51,545 bases of DNA from Bacteroidia bacterium (lineage in GTDB: Bacteria > Bacteroidota > Bacteroidia > CAILMK01 > JBBDIG01), in assembly GCA_040880525.1 (NCBI GenBank), contig JBBDIG010000028.1:70563-122107 (forward strand), read 5' to 3'. The first letter of the stretch is position 1, and each line of letters begins with the position of its first letter. Positions 42,755-51,440 of this stretch are shown here, one piece after another. The translations under genes were made by a program, and so were the position numbers. Under the pieces are notes generated by a model that saw nothing but the letters and a program-made list of their open reading frames with translations, was not told the origin of the DNA and made no database searches.

Positions 42755-43759
42755 ATGTTCAACAAGATTATATATTTTGGTTATTACCTAAAGAGTACCA
42801 ATTGGAAAGAATTCCGTGGATTTGTGAATCATGTGCAGAAAACAACCGGCAGATCCAGGCCTTCTATTCTACAAGATGTGATGACCTCATCATTTAAGTA
42901 TAAAATAGCATTTATTGATTATTTTTATTTCCGGTTTTATGAAAAAGATGCTGAAGCCCGTAAGAGTTATGCAGGCACAGGATACATGTATGAATATCAA
43001 TTAAAAATGAATCCCAGAAAATACCGGGATGTGCTGAATGATAAATGGTTATTCCTGAAGCATTTTTCGAAATATATTCACCATGCATATTTTGAGTTAC
43101 AGGAATTGAAGAAAGATCCGGATAAAATAAAAAGAATATTAGAGCAACCGCAAGGTAAGTTCGTAATTAAAGCGCGGGACGGCCAGTGTGGCCGTGAAGT
43201 ACGGGTATTTGGTTCAAAAGATAAAACCCCGGCTGATGTACTGCAACTGATGGAACTGCATGGCCTTGACCTGCTGGAGGAGTATCTGGTGCAACATCAG
43301 GACTTGCGCAGGTTGTCAGACAGCGGCTTGAATACTGTGCGGGTTTTTACTCAACTTGATGAATCTGGCAATGTACATATCCTGGGTGTGCGCCTACGCA
43401 TTACTGTAAATTCTCATGTGGACAACCTGGCGGCCGGTAACCTGGCGGCACCTGTTGACGATGAAACAGGAATAGTGACAGGCCCCGCAGTCTATTCCAA
43501 CATTACCAAGAATACCGAAACACATCATCCCATTACAGGAACAGAGATCGTTGGTTTTCAGATACCCTGCTGGCAGGCGCTGAAGAAAATGGTGACGGAG
43601 GCCGCCACGGATATGGTGGAGAACCGTTCCATCGGTTGGGATGTGGTCGTTACGGATTCAGGTCCGGAGTTGCTGGAAGGAAACCACAACTGGTGTAAGC
43701 TTTTGTGGCAACTACCGGTGCAGCGTGGATTGAAAAAGGAAATTGAGGGTTATTTATGA
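42755..43759 (+). CDS. Sugar-transfer-associated ATP-grasp protein
   Basis: ATP-grasp family commonly linked to polysaccharide loci (334 aa). KFVIKARDGQCGREVRVF carries the ATP-binding Lys, LLEEYLVQHQDLRRLSDSGLNTVRVFT and a final WDVVVTDSGPELLEGNHNW metal-site region identify the fold. Function unknown; probably ligates an acid to a sugar amine. It follows the sugar transferase gene immediately and overlaps the next by 4 nt. Confidence 0.8.
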   Translation: MFNKIIYFGYYLKSTNWKEFRGFVNHVQKTTGRSRPSILQDVMTSSFKYKIAFIDYFYFRFYEKDAEARKSYAGTGYMYEYQLKMNPRKYRDVLNDKWLFLKHFSKYIHHAYFELQELKKDPDKIKRILEQPQGKFVIKARDGQCGREVRVFGSKDKTPADVLQLMELHGLDLLEEYLVQHQDLRRLSDSGLNTVRVFTQLDESGNVHILGVRLRITVNSHVDNLAAGNLAAPVDDETGIVTGPAVYSNITKNTETHHPITGTEIVGFQIPCWQALKKMVTEAATDMVENRSIGWDVVVTDSGPELLEGNHNWCKLLWQLPVQRGLKKEIEGYL

Positions 43760-44400
43760 CGGAAAAGGATTTGATCATTATAGGAGCAGGATATATTGCG
43801 GGATTCCTGGTCAATAATCAGGAATTGTTTAATGAAAAGTATAATATAATAGGTTTTTTGGATGACGATCCGAAAAAAACCGGGAAGAAGTATTGGGATA
43901 TTCCGGTTTTAGGTTCGATTGATGATCTTGCGAATTACAACGGTGTTTCGGTGGTTATTGGAATTGCAGCACCAAAAATTAAAGTACAGATTTTAAAAAG
44001 AATTAATGTTGCAGATTATCATTTTCCCAATTTTGTATCGCGGAATGTTTGGATTTCCAATGACGTTCAAATAGGAAAAGGAAATATTATTTACCCCGGA
44101 GTAAGCATCAATCACGGTAGCAGGATAGCTGATTTCTGCGTGATCAATATGAACTGTGCTCTGGGACACGATGCAAAATTGGGCGATTATTGTGCGCTTT
44201 CTCCTGGTGTGAACCTGGGCGGGGTCACGGTGATGGGGAAAGGCGTTTTTATGGGAATCGGAGCCACCACCAATCATTTTCTTACTATAGGCGATTTTGC
44301 CATCATTGGCGGGCAGGCGATGATTATAGAGAATATTCCTGAAGGTGTTACTGTGGTAGGTGTACCGGGAAAAATTGTTTTAAGCAAAAAGAGTAGTTAA
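43756..44400 (+). CDS. PglD/NeuD-type acetyltransferase
   Basis: Hexapeptide-repeat acyltransferase (214 aa) with an N-terminal sugar-binding IIIGAGYIAGFLVNN and repeats IGKGNIIYPGVSI, IADFCVINMNCALGHDAKLGDYCALSPGVNLGG, MGKGVFMGIGATTN. The His in NCALGHD is the likely catalytic base. Would acetylate the 4-amino group produced by the aminotransferase at 47250, completing a diacetamido sugar, or act on a nonulosonate. Overlaps the next gene by 1 nt. Confidence 0.82.
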   Translation: MTEKDLIIIGAGYIAGFLVNNQELFNEKYNIIGFLDDDPKKTGKKYWDIPVLGSIDDLANYNGVSVVIGIAAPKIKVQILKRINVADYHFPNFVSRNVWISNDVQIGKGNIIYPGVSINHGSRIADFCVINMNCALGHDAKLGDYCALSPGVNLGGVTVMGKGVFMGIGATTNHFLTIGDFAIIGGQAMIIENIPEGVTVVGVPGKIVLSKKSS

Positions 44401-45938
44401 TGAAAATTTCTTCAATAGGCCATGCTGGCTTGAAAGTACAAACAAAAGATGCACTTATTTTAATTGATCCGTGGCTCTCGCCCAGTGGAAATTTCCAGGG
44501 TTCTTGGTTCCAGTTTCCTGATAACGCACATGTGTTAGAGGATGATGAGCTATATCATCCGACAGCAATTGTTATTTCTCATGAACATCTTGATCATTGT
44601 GATCCCTGGTTCCTGAGCAAGGTAGATCCAGGTGTTCCGGTAATTGTCCCTAAATACCCATCTCCTGTATTAAAGCAAAAGATCTGGCAGGGAGGAGAGC
44701 GACCCATCGTGGAAGTTCCGCAATGGGAAACCTACGAAATTGTACCCGGAACCACCGTGTTCTTCGTATCAGAACCACCCATGAATCATGATTCTGCCAT
44801 CATCATACAGTCAGAAGGGCACACCCTCCTCAATATGAATGATGCACGCCTATTCCCAATGCAACTGAGAGATATAAAGCAAAAGGTTGGAGGCGTTATT
44901 AATCTGTTCGCTTTTCAGGGTGCAGGCGCATCCTGGTTTCCGATGGTGTACAATTTTGATGAAGAGAAAAAAGATCAGTTAAGAAAACAAAAAAGGTCGG
45001 CTAAATTGTCCTATTGTTTCCGGTGCATGAAAATCGTGGAGCCGGTTATGGGATTACCATTTGCTGGGCCTCCTGCCTTCCTTGATCCCGTTTTATTTCA
45101 GTACAATAAAGAAATGGAAGGAGGTATTTTTCCGGACCAGTTTGAAGTGGCTTCCTACCTCAGGAAAAAAGGGGTTGAAAACATTACTGTCCTGCTTCCC
45201 GGTGATACATGGTCTACGGTGGGCAAAGAGAAAACGGAAGATGCTTTTTGGTTCAAACAGGATCTGCAGGATAGGTGGGCTTACCTGAGGGCTTACCAAT
45301 CGTCCAGGGAAAGTGAGATCAGGAAAATATATGACGATCATCCTGAGCCTGAAAGTTCACTCTGGAAACCGTTCAAAGAATACTTTGAGTGGCTGCTTGG
45401 TCTGAATTCATACTTTAACGAGAAAATAGACATGCGCGTTGGGTTTGAAATTGAGGGTTCGGGGGGTGGAAATTGGTACGTAGACTTCAGAAAGGATCGG
45501 CAAGAAGTAGGGCAGGGAATTGAGGACTGCGGATATATATATTCTTTTGATTCACGATGGTTGCCGCCCATATTGAGAAAAGAGGTGGCCTGGGAGGATT
45601 TCTTCCTGTCGCTCAGGTTTCGGGCAAGACGCAATCCTGACCGGTACAATGACCACTTGTTGGGGCTGCTGAAGTTTGCTGATGAAGAGGCGTTGCGCGA
45701 AGTGCAGACATTCGAAACCCAACCAAAGTCCGATGAACGGATAACGGTGCATGTGGATGGCAATACCTATTCGGTATCACGATATTGTCCACATGCAGGG
45801 AATGATCTTTTAACCACAGGTGAAGTTTTACCAGGGGGTATTTTACGTTGCCTCGCGCATCACTATGATTTTGATCTCAATACGGGCAATTGTATTACAA
45901 GTGATTGTGATAAGCTGCAGGTTGAAAAATTAAAATAG
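44400..45938 (+). CDS. MBL/Rieske protein resembling CMP-Neu5Ac hydroxylase
   Basis: A 512-aa protein with an N-terminal metallo-beta-lactamase domain (SHEHLDHCDPWF; His61, His63, Asp65, His66) and a C-terminal Rieske [2Fe-2S] domain: Cys463-x-His465 and Cys484-x2-His487 (CPHAGNDLL ... RCLAHH). The middle segment GAGASWFPMVYNFDEEKKDQ, then PFAGPPAF, and WEDFFLSLRFRARRNPDRYND resembles vertebrate CMAH, which hydroxylates CMP-Neu5Ac, but there the Rieske domain is N-terminal. In a locus making two nonulosonates, a hydroxylase for a CMP-nonulosonate or its N-acyl group is the natural hypothesis. The start overlaps the previous stop by 1 nt. Electron donors are not seen nearby. Confidence 0.72.
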   Translation: MKISSIGHAGLKVQTKDALILIDPWLSPSGNFQGSWFQFPDNAHVLEDDELYHPTAIVISHEHLDHCDPWFLSKVDPGVPVIVPKYPSPVLKQKIWQGGERPIVEVPQWETYEIVPGTTVFFVSEPPMNHDSAIIIQSEGHTLLNMNDARLFPMQLRDIKQKVGGVINLFAFQGAGASWFPMVYNFDEEKKDQLRKQKRSAKLSYCFRCMKIVEPVMGLPFAGPPAFLDPVLFQYNKEMEGGIFPDQFEVASYLRKKGVENITVLLPGDTWSTVGKEKTEDAFWFKQDLQDRWAYLRAYQSSRESEIRKIYDDHPEPESSLWKPFKEYFEWLLGLNSYFNEKIDMRVGFEIEGSGGGNWYVDFRKDRQEVGQGIEDCGYIYSFDSRWLPPILRKEVAWEDFFLSLRFRARRNPDRYNDHLLGLLKFADEEALREVQTFETQPKSDERITVHVDGNTYSVSRYCPHAGNDLLTTGEVLPGGILRCLAHHYDFDLNTGNCITSDCDKLQVEKLK

Positions 45939-46024
45939 CAATAATCTCCGGGCAGAAGCTCAGAGTTACATGAATCGCACTGCCGGCCGGAAACCCTACA
46001 AATAGCAACAATGAATATTCGCTA

Positions 46025-46783
46025 TTGAAATCCCTGATTTATTTCTTCCTTGATCCCTTCTATTTAACAGCCATCATGGCTGTTTTTTGTTTTGTGTTCA
46101 GGAAGCGGAGGTGGGTTAAATATGCCGTTGGTTTTTTGGTCCTCTGGATTTTTGTGGTGTTTGTTTCGCCACTGCCTTACGCCATGTCCGGACGAATGGA
46201 GAAGCATTATCCGCCTTTCCAGCCGGGGGTTGTAAAAACCAATCAGCCGGTTCATATCCTGGTGTTGGGCGGAGGTTATACCAATGATCCCAGCCTCCCC
46301 GCCACGTCACAGTTGGGCAGCACAGTAGCACTGCGCATGATGGAGGGTCTGCGGGTATACCGTACGCTGCCGGGTTCAAAGGTGGTTACTTCAGGAGCCG
46401 CACTGGACAAGAGCCGTTCCCAGGCCGAGGCAGTGGCGGATGCAGCGGTGACACTGGGTGTGGCGCCTGCGGATACGTTTCACCTGCCAAATACCCTGAC
46501 CACGGAACATGAGGCTGCGATGTACGTGAAAAGGTTTGGTACCGAAACGCCAGTGATCATTGCCACCAGTGCGCTTCACATTCCACGGGCCATGTTCTGG
46601 TTTCAGCATTTTGGCGTCACCACCATTATCCCCGCCCCCTGCGATCATCTGGTCAAGAATGACCCGGAAACCACGTCTTTCCGTTGGTGGCCCGGCCTTA
46701 AAAAAGGGATGGTGTTGAATAAGGTTATTCATGAAACGGTGGGCCTGTGGTGGGGGAAGCTAAAGACGAAGACCGACAAATAA
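46025..46783 (+). CDS. YdcF/ElyC-like DUF218 membrane protein
   Basis: A 252-aa protein with two N-terminal membrane spans (DPFYLTAIMAVFCFVF; VGFLVLWIFVVFVS) and a DUF218 domain: HILVLGGGYTNDP, GLRVYRTLPGSKVVTSGAA and IIATSALHIPRAMFWFQHFG. Homologues act in envelope and lipid-carrier metabolism. It is set apart from the neighbouring genes by 86 and 466 bp. The start is TTG. Confidence 0.85.
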   Translation: MKSLIYFFLDPFYLTAIMAVFCFVFRKRRWVKYAVGFLVLWIFVVFVSPLPYAMSGRMEKHYPPFQPGVVKTNQPVHILVLGGGYTNDPSLPATSQLGSTVALRMMEGLRVYRTLPGSKVVTSGAALDKSRSQAEAVADAAVTLGVAPADTFHLPNTLTTEHEAAMYVKRFGTETPVIIATSALHIPRAMFWFQHFGVTTIIPAPCDHLVKNDPETTSFRWWPGLKKGMVLNKVIHETVGLWWGKLKTKTDK

Positions 46784-47249
46784 AGCTCTACAAACCCCCT
46801 CTGGGGGCGAAGGGGGCTTCTTTGGTCGCGAATGGAGCCACTCTCAATCAATATAACAAACCCTTTCCAAAGCCTGCGCCTACAAAACCCCCTCTGGGTG
46901 CGAAGGGGGTTTCTTTGGGGCCGAAGGAGGCCATTTCTACCCCAGCCCAACGAAACGACAAAACCCCCTCTGGGGGCGAAGGGGGCCATTTTGGTCGCGA
47001 ATAGAGCCACTCTCAATCAATATAACAAACCCTTCCAAAGCCTACTCTCCAATTGTCATTGCGAGCTTTCTCAATAAATTGCTCAATAGCGTAGGGTTTA
47101 AACCCTACGCTATTGAGCCCGTGGTTCGTCTGCGCTCACCATGACCACTTCCTTTCGTTGTCATTTTCCGTTTCAGTGTTTGCGATGCCAAAAATTATTA
47201 CTGCCCATGACAGTATTCTGCGGGAAACTTTCCCATTAAAAATCAAAAC
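46784..47249. repeat. Intergenic repeat tract
   Basis: No gene is supported in this 466-bp gap; short open frames inside it are repeat-encoded. It carries two near-identical direct copies of an ~83-bp unit (46792-46875 and 46961-47043: CCCCCTCTGGGGGCGAAGGGGG, then GGTCGCGAAT, then CTCTCAATCAATATAACAAA), a shortened middle copy near 46883-46915, and the long palindrome at 47081-47118. No TAnnTTTG promoter for the aminotransferase gene was seen. Confidence 0.7.
47081..47118. repeat. Perfect 38-bp palindrome
   Basis: Two 19-bp arms without a spacer, centred at 47099/47100: the left arm is GCTCAATAGCGTAGGGTTT and the right its exact reverse complement. As RNA it forms a long hairpin. No U-tract follows, so it is not a typical intrinsic terminator. 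Confidence 0.85.
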
Positions 47250-48416
47250 ATGAAAGATAAAATTTGGCTCTCTTCACCCCACATTGGTGAGGCAGAGAAG
47301 GAATTCGTAACCGAGGCATTTGAGACCAATTGGATTGCACCCTTGGGGCCGCATGTCAATGGCTTTGAAAAAGACCTGGAAACCTATAATCAGGTAGGTT
47401 TTGCTGCGGCACTATCATCAGGAACTGCTGCGCTGCACCTGGCTTTGATATTATGTGACGTAAAGCCGGGGGATGTGGTCCTATGCCAGAGCTTCACGTT
47501 CTGCGGGTCGGCCAATCCGATACTGTATACCGGGGCCACTCCGGTGTTTATTGACAGCGAGCCAGGCTCCTGGAACATGGATCCGGTGCAGCTTGAAAAT
47601 GCCATAGTGAAAATTAATAACGGTGACCTAAAGGGGGTTGCTGCCAACGCCAGAATCAGGGCCATTATTCCTGTCAATCTTTATGGAATGCCGGCCAGGT
47701 TGAACGAGATCATCGAAATTGGAAACAAGTATAATATTCCTGTAATTGAAGATGCCGCTGAATCGCTGGGTTCAACCTACCAGGGAAAAAAAACCGGATC
47801 GTTTGGTGATTTTGGAATTTACTCTTTTAATGGCAATAAAATAATTACGACAAGTGGCGGTGGGGCATTGGTTTCAGCGGATGAGGCACTAATAAAAAAG
47901 TCAAGGTTTCTGGCCACCCAGGCACGGGATGAAGCGCCCCATTACCAACACTCTGAAGTTGGCTATAACTACAGGCTGAGCAATGTACTGGCAGGAATTG
48001 GTCGCGGACAGATGCAGGTATTGGACGCACGTATTGCTAAAAGGCGTGAAAATTTTAGCCGTTACAAAAGCTATTTTAATAAGTGGAACGACAGCGGTTT
48101 TAATATTCAATTTCAGGAGGAAGCCGAGGGCAGTTTCAGTAATCGCTGGCTTACCTGCATTCTCATTGAGCCAAAGGAGAACAAAGGCATGACGCGCGAT
48201 GAAGTGAGGCTGACGCTGGAAAAGGAAAATGTTGAGGCCCGTCCGCTTTGGAAACCGATGCACATGCAGCCATTGTTTCAGGCTTATCCTTTCTTCGGCA
48301 GTGGCGTTGCCGAGCACCTTTTCGATATTGGTCTTTGCCTGCCAAGCGGCTCAAATTTAAGTGAGGATGATTTCCAGCGGATTTTTGAGGTTTTGGACAA
48401 GTTAGTTGAGCGATAG
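47250..48416 (+). CDS. PglE/EpsN-like PLP aminotransferase
   Basis: DegT-family aminotransferase (388 aa) that makes a 4-amino-4,6-dideoxy sugar: IWLSSPHIGEAEKEFV at the start, LSSGTAALHLALILCDV, EDAAESLGSTYQGKKTG and the PLP lysine in YSFNGNKIITTSGGGALV. The pattern matches PglE/EpsN enzymes feeding UDP-bacillosamine. No matching PglF dehydratase is nearby; LegB or PseB products could supply substrate, or the dehydratase lies outside the window. Confidence 0.85.
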   Translation: MKDKIWLSSPHIGEAEKEFVTEAFETNWIAPLGPHVNGFEKDLETYNQVGFAAALSSGTAALHLALILCDVKPGDVVLCQSFTFCGSANPILYTGATPVFIDSEPGSWNMDPVQLENAIVKINNGDLKGVAANARIRAIIPVNLYGMPARLNEIIEIGNKYNIPVIEDAAESLGSTYQGKKTGSFGDFGIYSFNGNKIITTSGGGALVSADEALIKKSRFLATQARDEAPHYQHSEVGYNYRLSNVLAGIGRGQMQVLDARIAKRRENFSRYKSYFNKWNDSGFNIQFQEEAEGSFSNRWLTCILIEPKENKGMTRDEVRLTLEKENVEARPLWKPMHMQPLFQAYPFFGSGVAEHLFDIGLCLPSGSNLSEDDFQRIFEVLDKLVER

Positions 48417-48486
48417 TATCTATCATCTTTGTGATGAGAAAAATGAATATTGGAGGTATTTATTGGTCCTATCGCTCGCAGGTTGT

Positions 48487-48547
48487 ATTCGCTGGGGCGA
48501 ATTCTCGGAATGCAATTCCGAGCTACATATATTCGCTGGCGCGAATT
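48487..48547. repeat. Intergenic ATTCGCTGG repeat pair
   Basis: ATTCGCTGGGGCGAATT (48487-48503) and ATTCGCTGGCGCGAATT (48531-48547) flank a hairpin CTCGGAA (48504-48510)/TTCCGAG (48516-48522); both units are followed by GAGCTACAT. A Bacteroidota-style intergenic repeat between the aminotransferase and GT4 genes. Confidence 0.6.
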
Positions 48548-48581
48548 GTTCGAGCTACATTTAATTCATATAATTAATTAA

Positions 48582-49574
48582 TTGAAGGTACTCTACGTTA
48601 TTCCGGCCAACGTTACGAAGCACACTATTCACTATTCTCCTTTTATTAAGAGCGAATTGTTGGCGGTAAAGGGTGCAGGGGTGCTATACGAAATATTTTA
48701 TCTTACCATTAGAAATTCCCTGACATACTTATTTTATTCTCGGAAGTTGCTGAAAAACCATATTCAGAAATTTCAACCCAATCTGATTCATGCGCAATAT
48801 GGTTCGGTAACGTCATTTCTTGTGATGCTGTGCAAACCGCGTATGCCCTGGGTAGTGACTTTTGGCGGAAATGATATGCTGGGCCACCCTTATCCCGGAT
48901 TGCGCTGGCGAATAAGGGAACAGATTGCATTGTGGATGAGCCGTACCAGTGCTACAAAAGCCACGGGAATTATTTGTGTCAGCAAAAAAATATATGAGCG
49001 CCTGCCTGATGGCGTAAAAGAAAAGGCAATGGTATTAACCCGTGGAGTAAATATTTCAATATTTAAACCGGATGGGAATGAGGAAAAATCCAATAATAAA
49101 AAGATTACCATTTTATTTAATCAATCAAAGGAGGCAGCACTTGAAAAAAACCTCCCCCTGGCAGAAAAGGCCGTAGCGGCTCTGAGAGAACTATATCCGG
49201 ATGTGCATCAGCAAACGGAACTTGTTGTGGTCATGGGCAAACCTGTGGAAACGCTTGTGGCGATGATGAATGCTGCTGATGTATTGCTGGTAACTTCCAC
49301 GCAGGAGGGCAGCCCTAATATTGTAAAGGAGGCGATGGCCTGCAACCTTCCCGTGGTAAGCGTGGATTGCGGGGATGTGGCGGAGCGGCTACAGGGCGTA
49401 TCACCATCGGCCGTTGTGCCTCATGATGCAATGGCTTTGGCGCAGGCCATTTTCCGGGTGGTGCAGGCAGGAGGCCGCTCCAACGGTCGCAGCGAATTAA
49501 TTAGGCAGGGCCTTGACGCACAAACGGTGGCACATAGATTACTTGCATTTTACCGGAAAATAGTGGCTGCATAA
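48582..49574 (+). CDS. GT4 family glycosyltransferase
   Basis: GT-B transferase (330 aa). Signatures: HTIHYSPFIKSELLAVKGAG, LIHAQYGSVTSFL, VVTFGGNDMLGHPYPGL, LTRGVNISIFKPDG and the donor E-x7-E in TSTQEGSPNIVKEAMACNLPVV near residue 245. Shorter than typical GT4 in the N-terminal part. Its stop overlaps the asnB start by 1 nt. Start TTG. Confidence 0.85.
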   Translation: MKVLYVIPANVTKHTIHYSPFIKSELLAVKGAGVLYEIFYLTIRNSLTYLFYSRKLLKNHIQKFQPNLIHAQYGSVTSFLVMLCKPRMPWVVTFGGNDMLGHPYPGLRWRIREQIALWMSRTSATKATGIICVSKKIYERLPDGVKEKAMVLTRGVNISIFKPDGNEEKSNNKKITILFNQSKEAALEKNLPLAEKAVAALRELYPDVHQQTELVVVMGKPVETLVAMMNAADVLLVTSTQEGSPNIVKEAMACNLPVVSVDCGDVAERLQGVSPSAVVPHDAMALAQAIFRVVQAGGRSNGRSELIRQGLDAQTVAHRLLAFYRKIVAA

Positions 49575-51382
49575 TGTGCGGGATTGGCGGGTACATCAAT
49601 AAATCAGGTGGGGATGTGGACCCGGCAATGCTGGGGCGGATGCAGAAATCGCTGCAACATCGTGGCCCTGACGATACAGGAATTGCGCAGCGGGGCAACG
49701 TGGGGCTGGTGCATGCGCGGCTCAGTATTGTAGACCTAAGTTCCGGAGGCCATCAGCCAATGACGTATAAAGATTATACAATTACGTTTAACGGAGAAAT
49801 TTATAACCACCAGGAACTGCGGGGCGAGCTTATTAAAAAGGGCCATGTTTTTAATTCTACTTCTGATACCGAGGTTTTTTTGCATGTTTATGCAGAGTGG
49901 GGAAAGGATGGGTTTTCGCGGCTCAATGGAATGTTTGCTGCCGCGATTTTGGACGGGCCTGAAAATACGCTAATCATTGTCCGCGACAGGATTGGAATTA
50001 AACCGGTTTATATTTATGAGGATGCTAATTGTTTTGCTTTTAGTTCTGAACTTAGGGGAATTAAGGTACTGCCTGATATACAACTTTCTTTAAATAGTGC
50101 GGCTGTACCTGGATATTTTAATTTGCTTTACACAAATGGTGATAATACACCTTTTACAGAAATAAGGAAGTTGCAGCCCGGAAGTTATTTTTCTTATAAC
50201 CTTAAAACCAATACAACTTATTTAGCGCGGTATTGGGAATTGGCCCCTGAGAATATTTCAATAGAAGAAGGCAAAACTCCACTGAATCAGCAAATAACCG
50301 AAGCTGTGGAAAAACGGCTCATGGCCGATGTGCCGGTAGGATTATGGTTAAGCGGGGGCATTGATTCCGGGCTTGTGGCCGCCATCCTGGCGCGGGAGCT
50401 TAATGTTAAAATTGATGCTTTCACAATAAAATTCAGGGATAACCCCCGGCTTGACGAATCAAGGGCGGCTGAGAAATTAGCGAAAGCCCTCGGCCATCAT
50501 TTTCATCTGGTAGAATTGGATGAGGCGCAACTGTTTGAGCAGTTTGATGAAATCCTGGAATGGCAGGAAGAGTGGGTTGGGAATCCTTCGGCACTCATGT
50601 CGTTTTGCCTGGCGCGCGAAACGCGGAAGCAGGTGCCGGTGGTGCTGTCAGGAATTGGTGGCGATGAAGTATTTGGCGGGTATAATCGCTATAAGGCATT
50701 GCGTTTCGCCCAAAAACTGAAGCTATTGCCACGCCCTTTAAGAAATGCAATAGTGGCGGCCCTGTCGGTTTTACCCCAATCACGCACTTCGGCAATAGGC
50801 AATTTAAACCGGGCTATGATTAAAATGCTTAGCTCCGTCCGAAAGAATGATTACGAATCCTATTGCGAATTGATTAAATATTTTTCAATTGATGAGCAGG
50901 AGCAACTGAAATTGCGGGAGTCCGGTGATTTAATGAATGATGTGATGCGATTTGATATTGAGAATTATTTAGTTAATGATATTTTGTTATTAACCGATAA
51001 AATGTCAATGGCCAGCGCATTGGAGGTGCGGGTTCCTTTTCTGGATCACAGGGTAGTGGAGCTGGCATTTTCGCTGAAAAGCAGCGACCGCATGGGAAAG
51101 CCAGGCAACAAAGCGTTTCTCCGTTCCTGGTTTTGTGAATTAACAGGAAGCCATCATCAGGGCCGCAAGTCAGGATTTACAGCACCAGTTGAAGGGTTTT
51201 TACGGAAGAGAGGAATGTCTTATTTTTCTGAGCTTTTCATAAAAGCGGAGTTAGTTGAATTTTTAAATAATGAATTACAAAATAAAATTTTAAATGGGTT
51301 TTTTAGTGGAAAAATGGATTATAGCAATCAGTTGTATGCCCTGCTTGTATTTTGCCAATGGCGGATAAGAAATGGGATGTGA
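49574..51382 (+). CDS. asnB: Asparagine synthetase-like amidotransferase
   Basis: Glutamine-hydrolysing AsnB family (602 aa). Met-Cys2 N-terminus (MCGIGGYI) provides the nucleophile; LQHRGPDDTGI and FNGEIYNHQELR follow; the synthetase domain has the ATP-PPi loop LWLSGGIDSGLVAAIL near residue 260 and GIGGDEVFGGYNRY. In polysaccharide loci such enzymes are thought to amidate uronic or other sugar carboxylates, so amidation of the polymer (perhaps a nonulosonate carboxyl) is as likely as asparagine synthesis. No transporter or ammonia gene adjoins it. Confidence 0.88.
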   Translation: MCGIGGYINKSGGDVDPAMLGRMQKSLQHRGPDDTGIAQRGNVGLVHARLSIVDLSSGGHQPMTYKDYTITFNGEIYNHQELRGELIKKGHVFNSTSDTEVFLHVYAEWGKDGFSRLNGMFAAAILDGPENTLIIVRDRIGIKPVYIYEDANCFAFSSELRGIKVLPDIQLSLNSAAVPGYFNLLYTNGDNTPFTEIRKLQPGSYFSYNLKTNTTYLARYWELAPENISIEEGKTPLNQQITEAVEKRLMADVPVGLWLSGGIDSGLVAAILARELNVKIDAFTIKFRDNPRLDESRAAEKLAKALGHHFHLVELDEAQLFEQFDEILEWQEEWVGNPSALMSFCLARETRKQVPVVLSGIGGDEVFGGYNRYKALRFAQKLKLLPRPLRNAIVAALSVLPQSRTSAIGNLNRAMIKMLSSVRKNDYESYCELIKYFSIDEQEQLKLRESGDLMNDVMRFDIENYLVNDILLLTDKMSMASALEVRVPFLDHRVVELAFSLKSSDRMGKPGNKAFLRSWFCELTGSHHQGRKSGFTAPVEGFLRKRGMSYFSELFIKAELVEFLNNELQNKILNGFFSGKMDYSNQLYALLVFCQWRIRNGM

Positions 51383-51440
51383 GAGTTCTATTTATAATCA
51401 ATAGCTTCATCAAAGGTTGAAGAGTTTATGCAGTGGGGTA

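Noticed and set aside
46747-47077. Open frames of 81-95 aa on both strands in the gap after the YdcF gene
   Set aside because: They are translations of the repeated C/G-rich modules, giving PLGAKG-type repeats in several frames.
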